Source: Bacteroidales bacterium UBA2295 (lineage in GTDB: Bacteria; Bacteroidota; Bacteroidia; Bacteroidales; Tenuifilaceae). Taken from it: a stretch of DNA of 18,339 bases. The stretch is from positions 1-18,339 of the forward strand of contig DDWD01000072.1 in the NCBI GenBank assembly GCA_002345825.1, written 5' to 3'. Positions 1 to 8,732 of this stretch are shown here, one piece after another (the stretch's first letter is position 1; each line of letters begins with the position of its first letter). The notes below the pieces were generated by a model that made no database searches, was not told the origin of the DNA, and was given only the letters and a program-made list of their open reading frames with translations. A program made the position numbers and the translations under genes.

Positions 1-679
1 GAAAAAACTACTAATTTTTCTTGTAACGGCATCGCTTGCTTTTTCATTCACTTCATGCATGGAAGAATGTGAAAAGAATAAAACTGGAGATGTAATAATT
101 ACAAACAATACAAACGAAACAATTTGGTTTGATGTAACTGCTGAAGATGGTGTAACAACCGAAAACCGATCGCTAACATCAGGTGCTAGCACTACCTACA
201 CAGTTGCTGCAGGAACAATAAAAATTTGGGCCTCTTTCACAAACGTAAACGATGATTTCCAACTGATTGAAACCAGAAATTTAGTTCAGTGCGAAACTAT
301 TGACTATCAATCGCCAAGTCAATCATGCGGACTATTTCAATTTACTGACATAACTGTTGTTAACAATGTTGGTGTAGGTCTATATTTTGATGTTTGGATT
401 TACGATGAGACCCAAACTGATGAGGGCTACTACTTAGGAGAACAATACATATCTAATGGCAGTGAATATACCTATTATGATGTAAATATTGGAGACGGTT
501 GGGCTAACTTCGAATATCAGTATAATGACACTTGGTATGCTTCGAATGATGATTATGAGATTAACGCTTGCACACCATTCACCTTTACTTGGAATGCAAA
601 AAAATCTGATGAAAAGGTAATTTCAAAAAGACGTGTTGATGGGTTAACCATAACCAGGCAAAGAGAAATTAAGAAGTAA
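1..679 (+). CDS. Surface lipoprotein, 5' end cut by window edge
   Basis: The reading frame is open from base 2 and encodes a classic lipoprotein signal: two lysines, a hydrophobic stretch and the lipobox F-T-S-C, with the cysteine at 56-58. Base 1 is a G, so it is probably the last base of an ATG whose first two bases lie outside the window. The internal ATG at 59, just after the cysteine, is an unlikely start because it would discard the signal. The mature protein of about 207 residues has two similar halves. Each begins with a strand-like stretch (DVIITNNTNETIWFDV; ITVVNNVGVGLYFDVW), continues with a serine/tyrosine-rich segment and ends near a cysteine, which suggests two duplicated beta domains. 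Aspartate and tyrosine are abundant, as in surface-exposed proteins. I do not recognise the family. The C-terminus is short and basic, with no sorting domain that I recognise. Confidence 0.85.
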   Translation, partial: KKLLIFLVTASLAFSFTSCMEECEKNKTGDVIITNNTNETIWFDVTAEDGVTTENRSLTSGASTTYTVAAGTIKIWASFTNVNDDFQLIETRNLVQCETIDYQSPSQSCGLFQFTDITVVNNVGVGLYFDVWIYDETQTDEGYYLGEQYISNGSEYTYYDVNIGDGWANFEYQYNDTWYASNDDYEINACTPFTFTWNAKKSDEKVISKRRVDGLTITRQREIKK

Positions 680-704
680 TGCCAAAGCCAAATTGCATTG
701 GCAT
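679..704 (+). other. Small hairpin at the stop codon
   Basis: A seven-base inverted repeat (ATGCCAA at 679-685, TTGGCAT at 698-704) begins at the lipoprotein stop codon. It has no T-tract. It may add stability to the 3' end ahead of the stronger terminator just downstream. Confidence 0.35.
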
Positions 705-711
705 ATATATT

Positions 712-750
712 AAAGTAAAAGCCGTTCTACGTGAGAGCGGCTTTTACTTT
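712..750. terminator. Bidirectional intrinsic terminator
   Basis: Arms 712-728 and 734-750 form a 17-base-pair stem with one G-U wobble around a five-base loop (ACGTG). The GC-rich core (GCCG/CGGC) is flanked by A-rich and T-rich arms, so either strand gives a stem ending in a U-rich run. It lies between two convergent genes, the lipoprotein ending at 679 and the haem protein ending at 769, and probably serves both. Confidence 0.85.
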
Positions 751-768
751 TGAAGCAATCCCAGCTGA

Positions 769-2919
769 TTATTTACGAATGGGAATTCCACTTAGGATGG
801 GATTGTAATACTTATCGAGCGTACCGCTATAAATTAAATGCCCGGCAATTCTATCCTTTTCAGTAACCACCCTAACTAGTTTGCCATTGGCATCAAAGGC
901 ATCGCCCTCAACAATTCCGGTAGGAGTAATCCCCTCGCCATCCTCGTTGAAGGGACGACTATAGATTACCTCGCCCACTGGGATTACTTGATTTTTCTCG
1001 TCGAGCACGGTGCCATCGGAACGGAAGGTGAATGGGATATGGTCGGCCTGATTACCAAACACATCCTTGCCCAGATTGTAGCTCTGATCGAGCACAATTT
1101 TACGGTAACCTTGAATATTCGCCTTCATGGTTTCATGGGTTGGATAAAAAATACTACCCTTTATATAGTACTTATCGTCCGCCTCAGAATAGGCAAGATA
1201 CTCTAGGTTTTTGCTGTAATGTCTCATTAATTTCTGACGGGCCTCCAATCGGGGCTGTCGTTCTGCTTTTTCAAGTTCCTTCAAGATATGATCATTTAAA
1301 ATCTCATCAGCAGTAAACGATATGCCTAAGTCAGCTTCAAGATTAATCTTAGCGGCGTAATTAATCAGTCCATCCCTCACCTCCTTTGGCATTACGCCAT
1401 AAAGATCGGCACCCACAACGGAGTAATAGAAATACCCTTGCTCACCCATTCCTGTTTGACGGTACATGTAATCCTGCAGTTTGGTTTGCTCTGGATAGTG
1501 CGAATTGTAATGGCCGTAGCTCATCTCGGCCCAGCCCTCATGATCGGGCAACTTTCGCTGAAACGACCACACCGCATCAATAGTGTTACCCACTTTTGAG
1601 TGGCATCCCATACACTGCGCCAGTTCCTCAGTGGTCTGCGGACGAAGTTCGCCTTTCCTATTCTCGATATATGCAGCCAGAATCCAACCGGCCTCGTTTT
1701 CAATCCAGCCGTGCCCCTCCTTGCCAATATACTCACCAAATTCCTCATCATCGCCTTCCCCTTCTTCGTCCTCCTCGTCCTCTCCAATATCCTCTAAACC
1801 AACCTCTCGCCATTTGTACATGTAGCGAATCTCCTTCACTCGTTTGGACCGCGTACCTGGAAACTCAAATTGAACTTGAGTCCCATCGCCCATCACACCA
1901 TCAACGTCTTTACCCACCTGGCCATCAGCAAGCAAATCGACATAATGAAGCGGATGCGCAAATTCGGTTCCCACGGGGTAAAACCCTTTGTGTATGGCTA
2001 TGTTGCTGGCATCGCCCACGTAAAATTTCTTTTCGCACTGCTGATTTTTAATGTTTTTCTCAAGCAAACTGAGGTTTTGCTTGTAAACCTCAACATCAAA
2101 AATGCCCTTACTGCTCATAAACTCCTTGGATAGCCTGATATAAATGCCGCTTACGCTTCCCTTAAGTGGGGTAAAAATGGCGTAGGGAAAAAAGTTAATT
2201 GCGCGCCACCCGGTGTACTTATCGGCCTCATCCTTTACAAACCCATACTTATCGACATACCCATTGGCGCCATAGTTTGTTGGGTTTTTGGGGTTACAAG
2301 GGAATAGATGGTTGGGATTTAGCGCAGGGAATAGCACTAAACTCTCACTCTTGGTGTTGGTATTTATCCAGCTAGTGTTACCATTGCCCCGCGCTGCATT
2401 GTAAGCTTTTTGCCAGTTATCATCCCTAACGTATGCCACATCATGGAGGTTAGAAGTAGCAATACCCTCATTGGCAAGACGCTCCTCAATTTTATGGGGA
2501 TAAATAATATTTTGCCAAAGAATTCGGTTAAGGTTTGCCGATGGGAAGCTAAAGGTTTCCTGATCGTCGGAAATGGGGAAATTGTTGCCATGCTTTATCT
2601 CGGCCAAATAATCGGTATGGCAGTACTTACAGGCATTTTGAGTCCCGTAGCTGGTTTCTATCCAACATTGGGCAGGAATTTCGGGTTCTTCGTTAAACGA
2701 TGGTTTATAGGGTGCGCCGGCTATTGCCTCGAAATTGGCAGGTGCATTTCCCTTGTAAAAATCTTCAGCCGATATCTTCTCAACCACCAAACCTTTCTGT
2801 TTTAATTTTTCAATTAATTCCTCCTCATGCTTTTCCATCGATCCACAGGTGTAAAAACCTAGTGAAGCAACAATAACGGTAAAAGCTAAAATAATGTGTG
2901 CTTGTTTAACCCGTTTCAT
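769..2919 (-). CDS. Membrane-anchored c-type haem protein with two CxxCH motifs
   Basis: A 716-residue protein from the ATG at 2917-2919. A basic N-terminus (MKRVKQ), a hydrophobic stretch and a cysteine at residue 25 (F-Y-T-C) indicate a lipoprotein signal or signal anchor. Two haem-binding motifs are visible: CKYCH at residues 97-101 and CMGCH at 436-440. Further histidines could be distal ligands. This fits an extracytoplasmic multi-domain cytochrome acting in electron transfer or oxidation, but I do not recognise a named family or substrate. Residues about 376-395 are a highly acidic Asp/Glu-rich insertion just before the second haem motif. The frame is open 60 bases further upstream, but an earlier start would lie in the terminator of the preceding gene. 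A weak promoter-like pair (TTTG, 20 bases, AGATTTTG) precedes the start on this strand. The gene is downstream of, and on the same strand as, the metallohydrolase. Confidence 0.85.
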   Translation of the reverse strand: MKRVKQAHIILAFTVIVASLGFYTCGSMEKHEEELIEKLKQKGLVVEKISAEDFYKGNAPANFEAIAGAPYKPSFNEEPEIPAQCWIETSYGTQNACKYCHTDYLAEIKHGNNFPISDDQETFSFPSANLNRILWQNIIYPHKIEERLANEGIATSNLHDVAYVRDDNWQKAYNAARGNGNTSWINTNTKSESLVLFPALNPNHLFPCNPKNPTNYGANGYVDKYGFVKDEADKYTGWRAINFFPYAIFTPLKGSVSGIYIRLSKEFMSSKGIFDVEVYKQNLSLLEKNIKNQQCEKKFYVGDASNIAIHKGFYPVGTEFAHPLHYVDLLADGQVGKDVDGVMGDGTQVQFEFPGTRSKRVKEIRYMYKWREVGLEDIGEDEEDEEGEGDDEEFGEYIGKEGHGWIENEAGWILAAYIENRKGELRPQTTEELAQCMGCHSKVGNTIDAVWSFQRKLPDHEGWAEMSYGHYNSHYPEQTKLQDYMYRQTGMGEQGYFYYSVVGADLYGVMPKEVRDGLINYAAKINLEADLGISFTADEILNDHILKELEKAERQPRLEARQKLMRHYSKNLEYLAYSEADDKYYIKGSIFYPTHETMKANIQGYRKIVLDQSYNLGKDVFGNQADHIPFTFRSDGTVLDEKNQVIPVGEVIYSRPFNEDGEGITPTGIVEGDAFDANGKLVRVVTEKDRIAGHLIYSGTLDKYYNPILSGIPIRK

Positions 2920-2977
2920 AGCGATTATTTTATTATCAATGGTTTGACCAAAATCTCTTGCATCATCTGCAATATAC

Positions 2978-3006
2978 AAAAAAAGCCACAGGAAAATCCC
3001 GTGGCT
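2978..3006 (-). terminator. Intrinsic terminator after the metallohydrolase gene
   Basis: Read on the minus strand, a ten-base-pair stem with one G-T wobble (arms 2997-3006 and 2984-2993, loop 2994-2996) is followed by a run of seven Ts (2984-2978). It lies 25 bases past the end of the metallohydrolase gene. It therefore separates that gene from the haem-protein gene, or lets only part of the transcription through. Confidence 0.8.
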
Positions 3007-3030
3007 GATGAAAAATCAGAAACCATCATG

Positions 3031-3897
3031 TTACATAAATGGGAATAGCGTATCGATCCAGCGATCCTCGGTGATGAAAAACTTACCAAATTCTTCCCAC
3101 TCTTTAAGTACACGTTGCTCTTTCATCTGCTCGGCAGTTAACCCCTTGCTTTTATGCTCCCTAACCACATCAAAAGTTTTCTCCAAGCTCAACTTCCATT
3201 GCTTGAACTCTTGGATAGTATAAACAGGGCCATGGCCACCAATAACTGTTGTATCATGAGGGAAATTCTCGATAATCCAAGTCACATTTTCAAAGTAATG
3301 TATAGGGTTTCCTCCATTACCTACATCAACATAAGGGAAGTAATTGGCAAAAAGCAGATCGCCAACAACCAGCACATTGTTCTTGGGGAAATACAGAATT
3401 ATATCGCCACCAGTATGGCCCGAAGGAAGATGTATAAGCTGAATGAGCTGCCCATTAAATTCAAGTTCCATCCTGTCGGTAAAAGTAATATTAGGTTGTG
3501 CATACTGTGGAAACGCAGGTATGGTTCTCTCGCCCTGCACCTTATCCTTAGCCAAATACTCTCTAACGCTTTGATGAGCAATAATATCTACTCCTTTGCC
3601 CAATGCTTGATTACCCCCAGTATGATCGCTATGAATATGGGTATTCACTATGTAACGCAATGGCTTTGTGGATACTTCCCCTAACTTCTCGCCTAAATCG
3701 GCTGCTGTTTGTTCGTAACCAGTGTCTACAATTAGCAAACCATCTTCGCCAGTAAGGGCAACAACCGAAACGCGGTTGTTTACAAACAGTCGAAAAAGGT
3801 TCTCGGAGATTTCTGTGGTGGGAATAGGGGTTTTTTCCCGCTGTGCGTAGCCAAGCAATGGCACTAAAACAGACAGCATTAATAACATTTTTTTCAT
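3031..3897 (-). CDS. Secreted metallo-beta-lactamase-fold hydrolase
   Basis: 288 residues, starting with a Sec signal peptide (MKKMLLMLSV..., cleavage probably near GYA-Q at residue 19), so it is periplasmic or exported. The metal-site signature of the superfamily is complete: H87-x-H89-x-D91-H92 (HIHSDH), H161 in SGHTGGD, D180 in VGDLLF, and H222 in GGHGPV. An early VDTG loop is at 57-60. Two zinc ions are therefore expected. The fold hydrolyses many substrates (beta-lactams, thioesters, lactones, phosphodiesters), and the sequence alone does not fix which. The LPSGHTGGD and GGHGP layout is common in general MBL-fold hydrolases and does not prove antibiotic resistance. It diverges from the SpoIIE phosphatase gene across a 231-base gap and is followed by its own terminator and then the haem-protein gene. 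Confidence 0.92.
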   Translation of the reverse strand: MKKMLLMLSVLVPLLGYAQREKTPIPTTEISENLFRLFVNNRVSVVALTGEDGLLIVDTGYEQTAADLGEKLGEVSTKPLRYIVNTHIHSDHTGGNQALGKGVDIIAHQSVREYLAKDKVQGERTIPAFPQYAQPNITFTDRMELEFNGQLIQLIHLPSGHTGGDIILYFPKNNVLVVGDLLFANYFPYVDVGNGGNPIHYFENVTWIIENFPHDTTVIGGHGPVYTIQEFKQWKLSLEKTFDVVREHKSKGLTAEQMKEQRVLKEWEEFGKFFITEDRWIDTLFPFM

Positions 3898-4047
3898 AAT
3901 GGATTGGGATTATTGTGTACAGAATAAAAGTTTCATCGTTTATTATTAACGCATAAAAGTATAACAAAACCAAAACATATTCTACTTAAAAACAGTACAA
4001 TGTGCAAATTGTTTGAAAAATAGAATAATCAAATGACATATAGCGCC

Positions 4048-4077
4048 TTTGGTTAAAGCGTAAAAATTATATATTTG
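4048..4077 (+). promoter_or_regulatory. Bacteroidota-type promoter for the phosphatase gene
   Basis: A -33 element TTTG at 4048-4051 and a perfect -7 element TATATTTG (consensus TAnnTTTG) at 4070-4077 are separated by 18 bases. Transcription would start around 4084, giving a leader of about 45 bases before the ATG at 4129. No Shine-Dalgarno sequence is visible, which is normal in this phylum. Confidence 0.65.
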
Positions 4078-4128
4078 TGCTTTGCTCACAATTGAGAAGA
4101 AATATTTAAATTAATCCCACCACTATAT

Positions 4129-6468
4129 ATGGGAAACATTTTACAAAAATTTTTCCAGTTACTAATCCTTGTAACGTTTGTTTTTGCTGCAATTTGCAGC
4201 AAGGCACAGCCCACAACAGATTCGCTAAAGCAGCTATACGACAACACCACCAACGACTCAATGAGAGCCATTATTCTTTTCGAAATGGGTGATGCTCTCA
4301 CGGGAACCGAACCCGATTCGTCTAAAAGGTTGTACCATCAGGGTTGGGAATTAATTCTTAAGTCGAAACTCGATACACTTCATTTCCTACAGCGCAAAGC
4401 CGATGGCCTATTTGAGATTGCTCGTTCGCAAAGATACCTTGGGCATTACCAAGATGCACTAAATACTCAACAAGAGGTTTGCGGGCTATACAGTTCCCTT
4501 AACGATTCCCTCAAACTGGCTCAGTGCTACGTTAATATTGGCAACACCCATTTCAGCATGGGAAATCTGGACATATCGCTCGATTTTTACTATAAATCGC
4601 TTAGAATGTACGAGGCTATTGACAACTCCATAGGAATTGCCGATTGCCACAATAATATTGGTAGCGTTTACAAAGAGTTAAATGATCACGATCAAGCCCT
4701 AGAATATCATTTATCCTCAGTAAAAAGATTTGAAGAACTCCTGCAGCAGTCGACCGATAGCAGTGAAATTATGTCGATTAAACGTGGGCTATCGTACGGT
4801 TACAACAATATTGGTATTGTTTACTGGTACAAGGAAGAGAATGATAAAGCTATTGAACAGTACAAAAAATCACTGGAGATTAAGCTTGAGATAAATGACC
4901 CTAATGGAATAGCTCAGGCGTACAACAATATTGCCATAGTATATGCAACCACAGAGGATTTTGAAGAAGCTATCGCCTACTTCAAAAAATCATTTCAGGT
5001 TTACACTACGTATAAGAACCAGAATGGATTGGCCATGGTAAATGGCAACATCTCGTACCTTAACATTCTGCTTGCAGACAAGCAGCGTGAAAGGGATGTT
5101 GCAAGGAAGCACTTGAAAACCGCCATTGAGTATGCCCTAGAGTCGAACCGAATTGCCATTGCCATTGGAGCACTTCCCTACAAGTTAGAGTCGGTAGGAT
5201 ATCTTAACCTTGCTCACTCCAAGATGGGTAATTACAAACAAGCTCTCGATTACGCCAACCAGTACAGCGAAATTCAGCAAGAAATATTTAGCAAAGATAA
5301 AGCCGACGCCATAGCAGAAACAGTTGAAAAATACGAATCGGAGAAAAAGGAACTCCAGATCGAAAATATGGAAAAGGAGAATTTGCTTTTCCAGCGAAGA
5401 ATCGAGAATCAACGGACCATAATCCTTTCCTCCTCCATAGTAATTCTACTCTTAATTGGTTATGCAACGTTGCTATTCATTTTCATCAAACGAAAAAAGA
5501 GAGACAACCTCCGATTGACCCTACAGAACGAAGAAATTTTACAGCAAAAAGAAGAGATACAAGCCCAACTCGATGAGCTTGATGCACAGCGCAAGGAGAT
5601 AGAACAACTGTACCTAATAGCTATTGAGCGAAGAAATATCCTAGAGAAACAACGCGATAATATAAACGATTCTATTAGATACGCTCAGTTTATTCAAAAA
5701 GCGGTACTCCCCGATCTGAACACAATATTCAAAAAGGCTGGGTTGAGCTCCGAATCATTCTTCATCATGAACAAGGCCAAGGATGTGGTATCGGGTGATT
5801 TTTACTGGGCCACACTAAAAGAGAACTGGCTGATAGTAACCGTATCCGATTGCACGGGGCACGGAGTCCCCGGTGCCCTTATGAGCATGCTAGGGGTATC
5901 GTTTCTTAATGAGATTGTATTGAAAAACAACATCGTTGATCCTGCCAAAATTCTTGACGAACTTCGAACGCACGTAATTAGCTCTCTACGACAAACAAGC
6001 GAATCGGGAACCCAACGCGATGGAATGGAGATGAGCATTGCTGCCATAAACACTCAAACCAAGGAATGCATTTGGGCTGGTGCAAACAATCCACTTTGGA
6101 TAGCCCGCAGAGATGTAACACATCTTCCGATTGATTCGGAATACCCAAACATACAGGAATTTAAGCCCAACTATATGCCCGTTGCAGCATATGTTAAGAT
6201 GACCCCATTCACTAACCATAGAATTCAGCTAGCTGAGGGCGACAGGCTTTTCCTCTTCTCCGATGGATATGGCGATCAGTTTGGAGGGCCAGAAGGGAAA
6301 AAATTCAATATGTATAGCGCATTCAAGCGATTAATTTCCCAAACATCCAATTTACCAATGCAAAAGCAAGGAGAAGAACTGGAGGAGAATTTCGATACTT
6401 GGATTGGGTTTGGAGGTTCGCGATTTGAACAAACCGACGACGTTACCATCCTGGGAATTATGGTGTAG
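4129..6468 (+). CDS. TPR / coiled-coil membrane protein with SpoIIE-type PP2C phosphatase domain
   Basis: 779 residues. An N-terminal signal peptide (about 1-26, ending near SKA-Q) is followed by an extracytoplasmic array of TPR repeats (about 90-385) with recurring A-x-x-Y-N-N-I-G and A-I-x-Y-x-K-K-S patterns. A short coiled coil (about 390-428), a transmembrane helix (about 430-454, followed by KRKKR) and a cytoplasmic coiled coil (about 460-512) come next. The C-terminal domain (about 515-779) is a SpoIIE/RsbU-type serine/threonine phosphatase. Metal-binding aspartates are visible at D557 (SGDFYW), D574 (VSDCTGHG), D632 (RDGME), D712 (FSDGYG) and D771 (TDDVTIL), so it should be active. It likely senses an envelope signal through the TPRs and dephosphorylates a cytoplasmic anti-sigma-antagonist-like or other regulator. 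No STAS or kinase partner is encoded nearby. Confidence 0.92.
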   Translation: MGNILQKFFQLLILVTFVFAAICSKAQPTTDSLKQLYDNTTNDSMRAIILFEMGDALTGTEPDSSKRLYHQGWELILKSKLDTLHFLQRKADGLFEIARSQRYLGHYQDALNTQQEVCGLYSSLNDSLKLAQCYVNIGNTHFSMGNLDISLDFYYKSLRMYEAIDNSIGIADCHNNIGSVYKELNDHDQALEYHLSSVKRFEELLQQSTDSSEIMSIKRGLSYGYNNIGIVYWYKEENDKAIEQYKKSLEIKLEINDPNGIAQAYNNIAIVYATTEDFEEAIAYFKKSFQVYTTYKNQNGLAMVNGNISYLNILLADKQRERDVARKHLKTAIEYALESNRIAIAIGALPYKLESVGYLNLAHSKMGNYKQALDYANQYSEIQQEIFSKDKADAIAETVEKYESEKKELQIENMEKENLLFQRRIENQRTIILSSSIVILLLIGYATLLFIFIKRKKRDNLRLTLQNEEILQQKEEIQAQLDELDAQRKEIEQLYLIAIERRNILEKQRDNINDSIRYAQFIQKAVLPDLNTIFKKAGLSSESFFIMNKAKDVVSGDFYWATLKENWLIVTVSDCTGHGVPGALMSMLGVSFLNEIVLKNNIVDPAKILDELRTHVISSLRQTSESGTQRDGMEMSIAAINTQTKECIWAGANNPLWIARRDVTHLPIDSEYPNIQEFKPNYMPVAAYVKMTPFTNHRIQLAEGDRLFLFSDGYGDQFGGPEGKKFNMYSAFKRLISQTSNLPMQKQGEELEENFDTWIGFGGSRFEQTDDVTILGIMV

Positions 6469-6504
6469 TAGAGAACTCATTCCCCGTTAACTCGAAGATA
6501 TTAG

Positions 6505-6542
6505 AATCAATTGAGCCGAGCAAAAACTCGGCTCAACTGATT
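6505..6542. terminator. Long hairpin between convergent genes
   Basis: Arms 6505-6520 and 6527-6542 pair over 16 positions with a single A-C mismatch. The inner ten base pairs are perfect, around a six-base loop (CAAAAA). It sits between the ends of the convergent phosphatase and katG genes. There is no strong T-tract on either side, so it may act as a weak bidirectional terminator or an mRNA 3'-end stabiliser. Confidence 0.65.
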
Positions 6543-6551
6543 TATTGGAGA

Positions 6552-8732
6552 TTAATTCAGGTCGAAACGATCAGCATTCATCACTTTAACCCAAGCCTTC
6601 ACAAAATCTTTCACAAACTTCTCCTTGTTGTCATCCTGTGCATATACCTCGGCGTACGAACGTAACACCGAATTTGAACCAAACACAAGGTCAACTCGGG
6701 TGGCAGTCCACTTGGTTTTACCTGTTTTCCTGTCGACAATGTTATACAAACTATCAGAAATGGGCTCCCACTTGTAGTTCATATCAGTAAGGTTTACAAA
6801 AAAGTCGTTGCTAAGGACCCCCTCCCTTTCGGTAAGCACACCATGCTTTGTGCCACCATAGTTTGTACCTAAAACACGCATACCACCAATTAGAACGGTC
6901 ATTTCGGGTGCGGTTAAACCCATAAGCTGGGTTCTATCGAGCATCAACTCCTCGGGCTGCACAACGTAATCCTTCTTGAGCCAGTTTCTATAACCATCGT
7001 GTATTGGTTCAAGCACATCGAAAGACTCTGCGTCAGTCATCTCGGCGGTTGCGTCACCCCTACCCGGGCTAAATGGCACCTTAATATCCACGCCAGCCTC
7101 CTGTGCAGCCTTTTCAACCGCAGCGCTACCACCTAACACAATCAGATCTGCGATGCTTATCATTTTATTTAGATCTTTTTGAATCTCATCAAGTTTTTTT
7201 AAAACTTTTTGCAACCGCTCGGGTTCGTTTCCTTCCCAATCCTTTTGAGGAGCCAAACGAATTCGAGCTCCATTTGCACCCCCCCTGTAATCAGAACCTC
7301 TGAAAGTTCTTGCGCTATCCCATGCCGTATTGATTAGCTCGGCATGAGTGAGCCCAGAGTTCAATAGTTTTTTCTTTATATCTTCAATTTCGGCCGCAGA
7401 AAGGGTGTAGTCAACTGCCGGAACAGGATCTTGCCATATAAGATCTTCTTTGGGCACATCTGGACCCAGGTAACGGCTCTTAGGGCCTAAATCGCGATGG
7501 GTTAGCTTAAACCACGCACGGGCAAAAACCTCGGCAAAATATTCAGGATCGTTATAAAAACGTTCCGCTATTTTCCGGTATTCCGGATCCATCTTCAGGG
7601 CCATATCAGCATCTGTCATTATGGGATTGCGGCGAACACCGGGAATGTGTGCGTCAAAAGGTTTGTCTTCCTCTTTTATATTGGTAGGCTCCCATTGCCA
7701 TGCTCCAGCAGGACTTTTCCTTGACTCCCACTCATGGTTGAGCAAAAGATGGAAATAGGTATGATTCCATCTGTCGGGTTTACTCGACCATGCGCCTTCA
7801 ATACCGCTGGTTACAGTATCTTCAGAATGGCTCTTACCTTTGGGGTTTTTCCAACCAAAGCCCTGCTCTTCGGGTTCTGCCTCTTCGGGGCTTGGGCCTA
7901 AAACTGATGCATCTCCATTTCCATGGCACTTACCCACTGTGTGTCCACCAGCGGTTAACGCAACGGTCTCCTCATCATTCATCGCCATGCGTTTGAATGT
8001 CATTCGTACATCCTTTGCAGTGCGCAGGGGATCGGGGTTGCCATCAACCCCCTCGGGGTTAACATATATAAGCCCCATTTGCACCGCAGCCAATGGATTC
8101 TCGAGTGACTCACGATCCTGATCATCGGAATAGCGGGCTTTTGTAGGCTCAAGCCATTCTTTCTCAGCGCCCCAATAAATATCCTTCTCGGGATGCCAAA
8201 TATCTTCGCGACCACCTGCAAAACCGTAGGTTTTAAACCCCATCGACTCGTAAGCCATATTACCCGCAAGGATAAACAGATCAGCCCATGATAATTTATT
8301 ACCATACCTTTTCTTTATTGGCCAAAGCAAGCGGCGAGCCTTGTCGAGATTCACGTTATCGGGCCAGCTGTTAAGGGGCGCAAATCGCTGGTTACCTGTA
8401 TTACTACCTCCCCGTCCATCGGCTATACGGTACGTGCCTGCGCTATGCCAAGCCATTCGGATCATCAAACCACCGTAGTGTCCCCAGTCGGCTGGCCACC
8501 AGTCCTGGCTATTGGTCATCAACTTTTTCAGGTCATTTTTCACAGCCTCAAGGTCAAGCTTTTTGAACTCCTCTCTATAGTTAAAATCCTTGCAAAAAGG
8601 ATTTGTTTTGGTATCGTGCTGATGTAAAATATCTAGATTAAGAGCTTTGGGCCACCAGCTCATCACGGATTTATTCATATCCGTATTTGCCCCATGCATT
8701 ACTGGGCATTTTCCTTTCTTTGGATTGTCCAT
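6552..8732 (-). CDS. katG: Catalase-peroxidase KatG
   Basis: 726 residues from the ATG at 8730-8732, giving the family-typical N-terminus MDNPKKGKCPVMHG. An in-frame GTG 33 bases upstream is less likely. The protein is a cytoplasmic haem b enzyme that breaks down hydrogen peroxide by catalase and peroxidase reactions. Numbered from the ATG, the distal residues are R92, W95 and H96 (RMAWHSAG) and the proximal haem ligand is H264 (TAGGHTVGKCHG). Y223 (LIYVNPEG) and M249 (RMAMND) complete the Trp-Tyr-Met cross-link needed for catalase activity. Both the N-terminal active domain and the degenerate C-terminal domain are present at normal length, so the gene is intact. It appears to be transcribed alone from a promoter in the 325-base region upstream. 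Peroxide-responsive regulation is plausible, but I see no binding site I can identify. Confidence 0.98.
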   Translation of the reverse strand: MDNPKKGKCPVMHGANTDMNKSVMSWWPKALNLDILHQHDTKTNPFCKDFNYREEFKKLDLEAVKNDLKKLMTNSQDWWPADWGHYGGLMIRMAWHSAGTYRIADGRGGSNTGNQRFAPLNSWPDNVNLDKARRLLWPIKKRYGNKLSWADLFILAGNMAYESMGFKTYGFAGGREDIWHPEKDIYWGAEKEWLEPTKARYSDDQDRESLENPLAAVQMGLIYVNPEGVDGNPDPLRTAKDVRMTFKRMAMNDEETVALTAGGHTVGKCHGNGDASVLGPSPEEAEPEEQGFGWKNPKGKSHSEDTVTSGIEGAWSSKPDRWNHTYFHLLLNHEWESRKSPAGAWQWEPTNIKEEDKPFDAHIPGVRRNPIMTDADMALKMDPEYRKIAERFYNDPEYFAEVFARAWFKLTHRDLGPKSRYLGPDVPKEDLIWQDPVPAVDYTLSAAEIEDIKKKLLNSGLTHAELINTAWDSARTFRGSDYRGGANGARIRLAPQKDWEGNEPERLQKVLKKLDEIQKDLNKMISIADLIVLGGSAAVEKAAQEAGVDIKVPFSPGRGDATAEMTDAESFDVLEPIHDGYRNWLKKDYVVQPEELMLDRTQLMGLTAPEMTVLIGGMRVLGTNYGGTKHGVLTEREGVLSNDFFVNLTDMNYKWEPISDSLYNIVDRKTGKTKWTATRVDLVFGSNSVLRSYAEVYAQDDNKEKFVKDFVKAWVKVMNADRFDLN

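Noticed and set aside
2920..2979. A 20-residue N-terminal extension of the haem protein.
   Set aside because: The earlier start falls in the T-run of the preceding terminator and puts a polar stretch before a normal signal sequence; the ATG at 2919 is preferred.
3031..3897. Acquired carbapenemase-type resistance gene.
   Set aside because: Only the general metal-site motifs of the MBL fold are shown; nothing points to beta-lactam specificity or to mobile DNA around it.
4129..6468. Two-component sensor histidine kinase, suggested by the TPR, membrane and coiled-coil order.
   Set aside because: The C-terminal domain has PP2C/SpoIIE aspartate motifs and no histidine-kinase H, N or G boxes.
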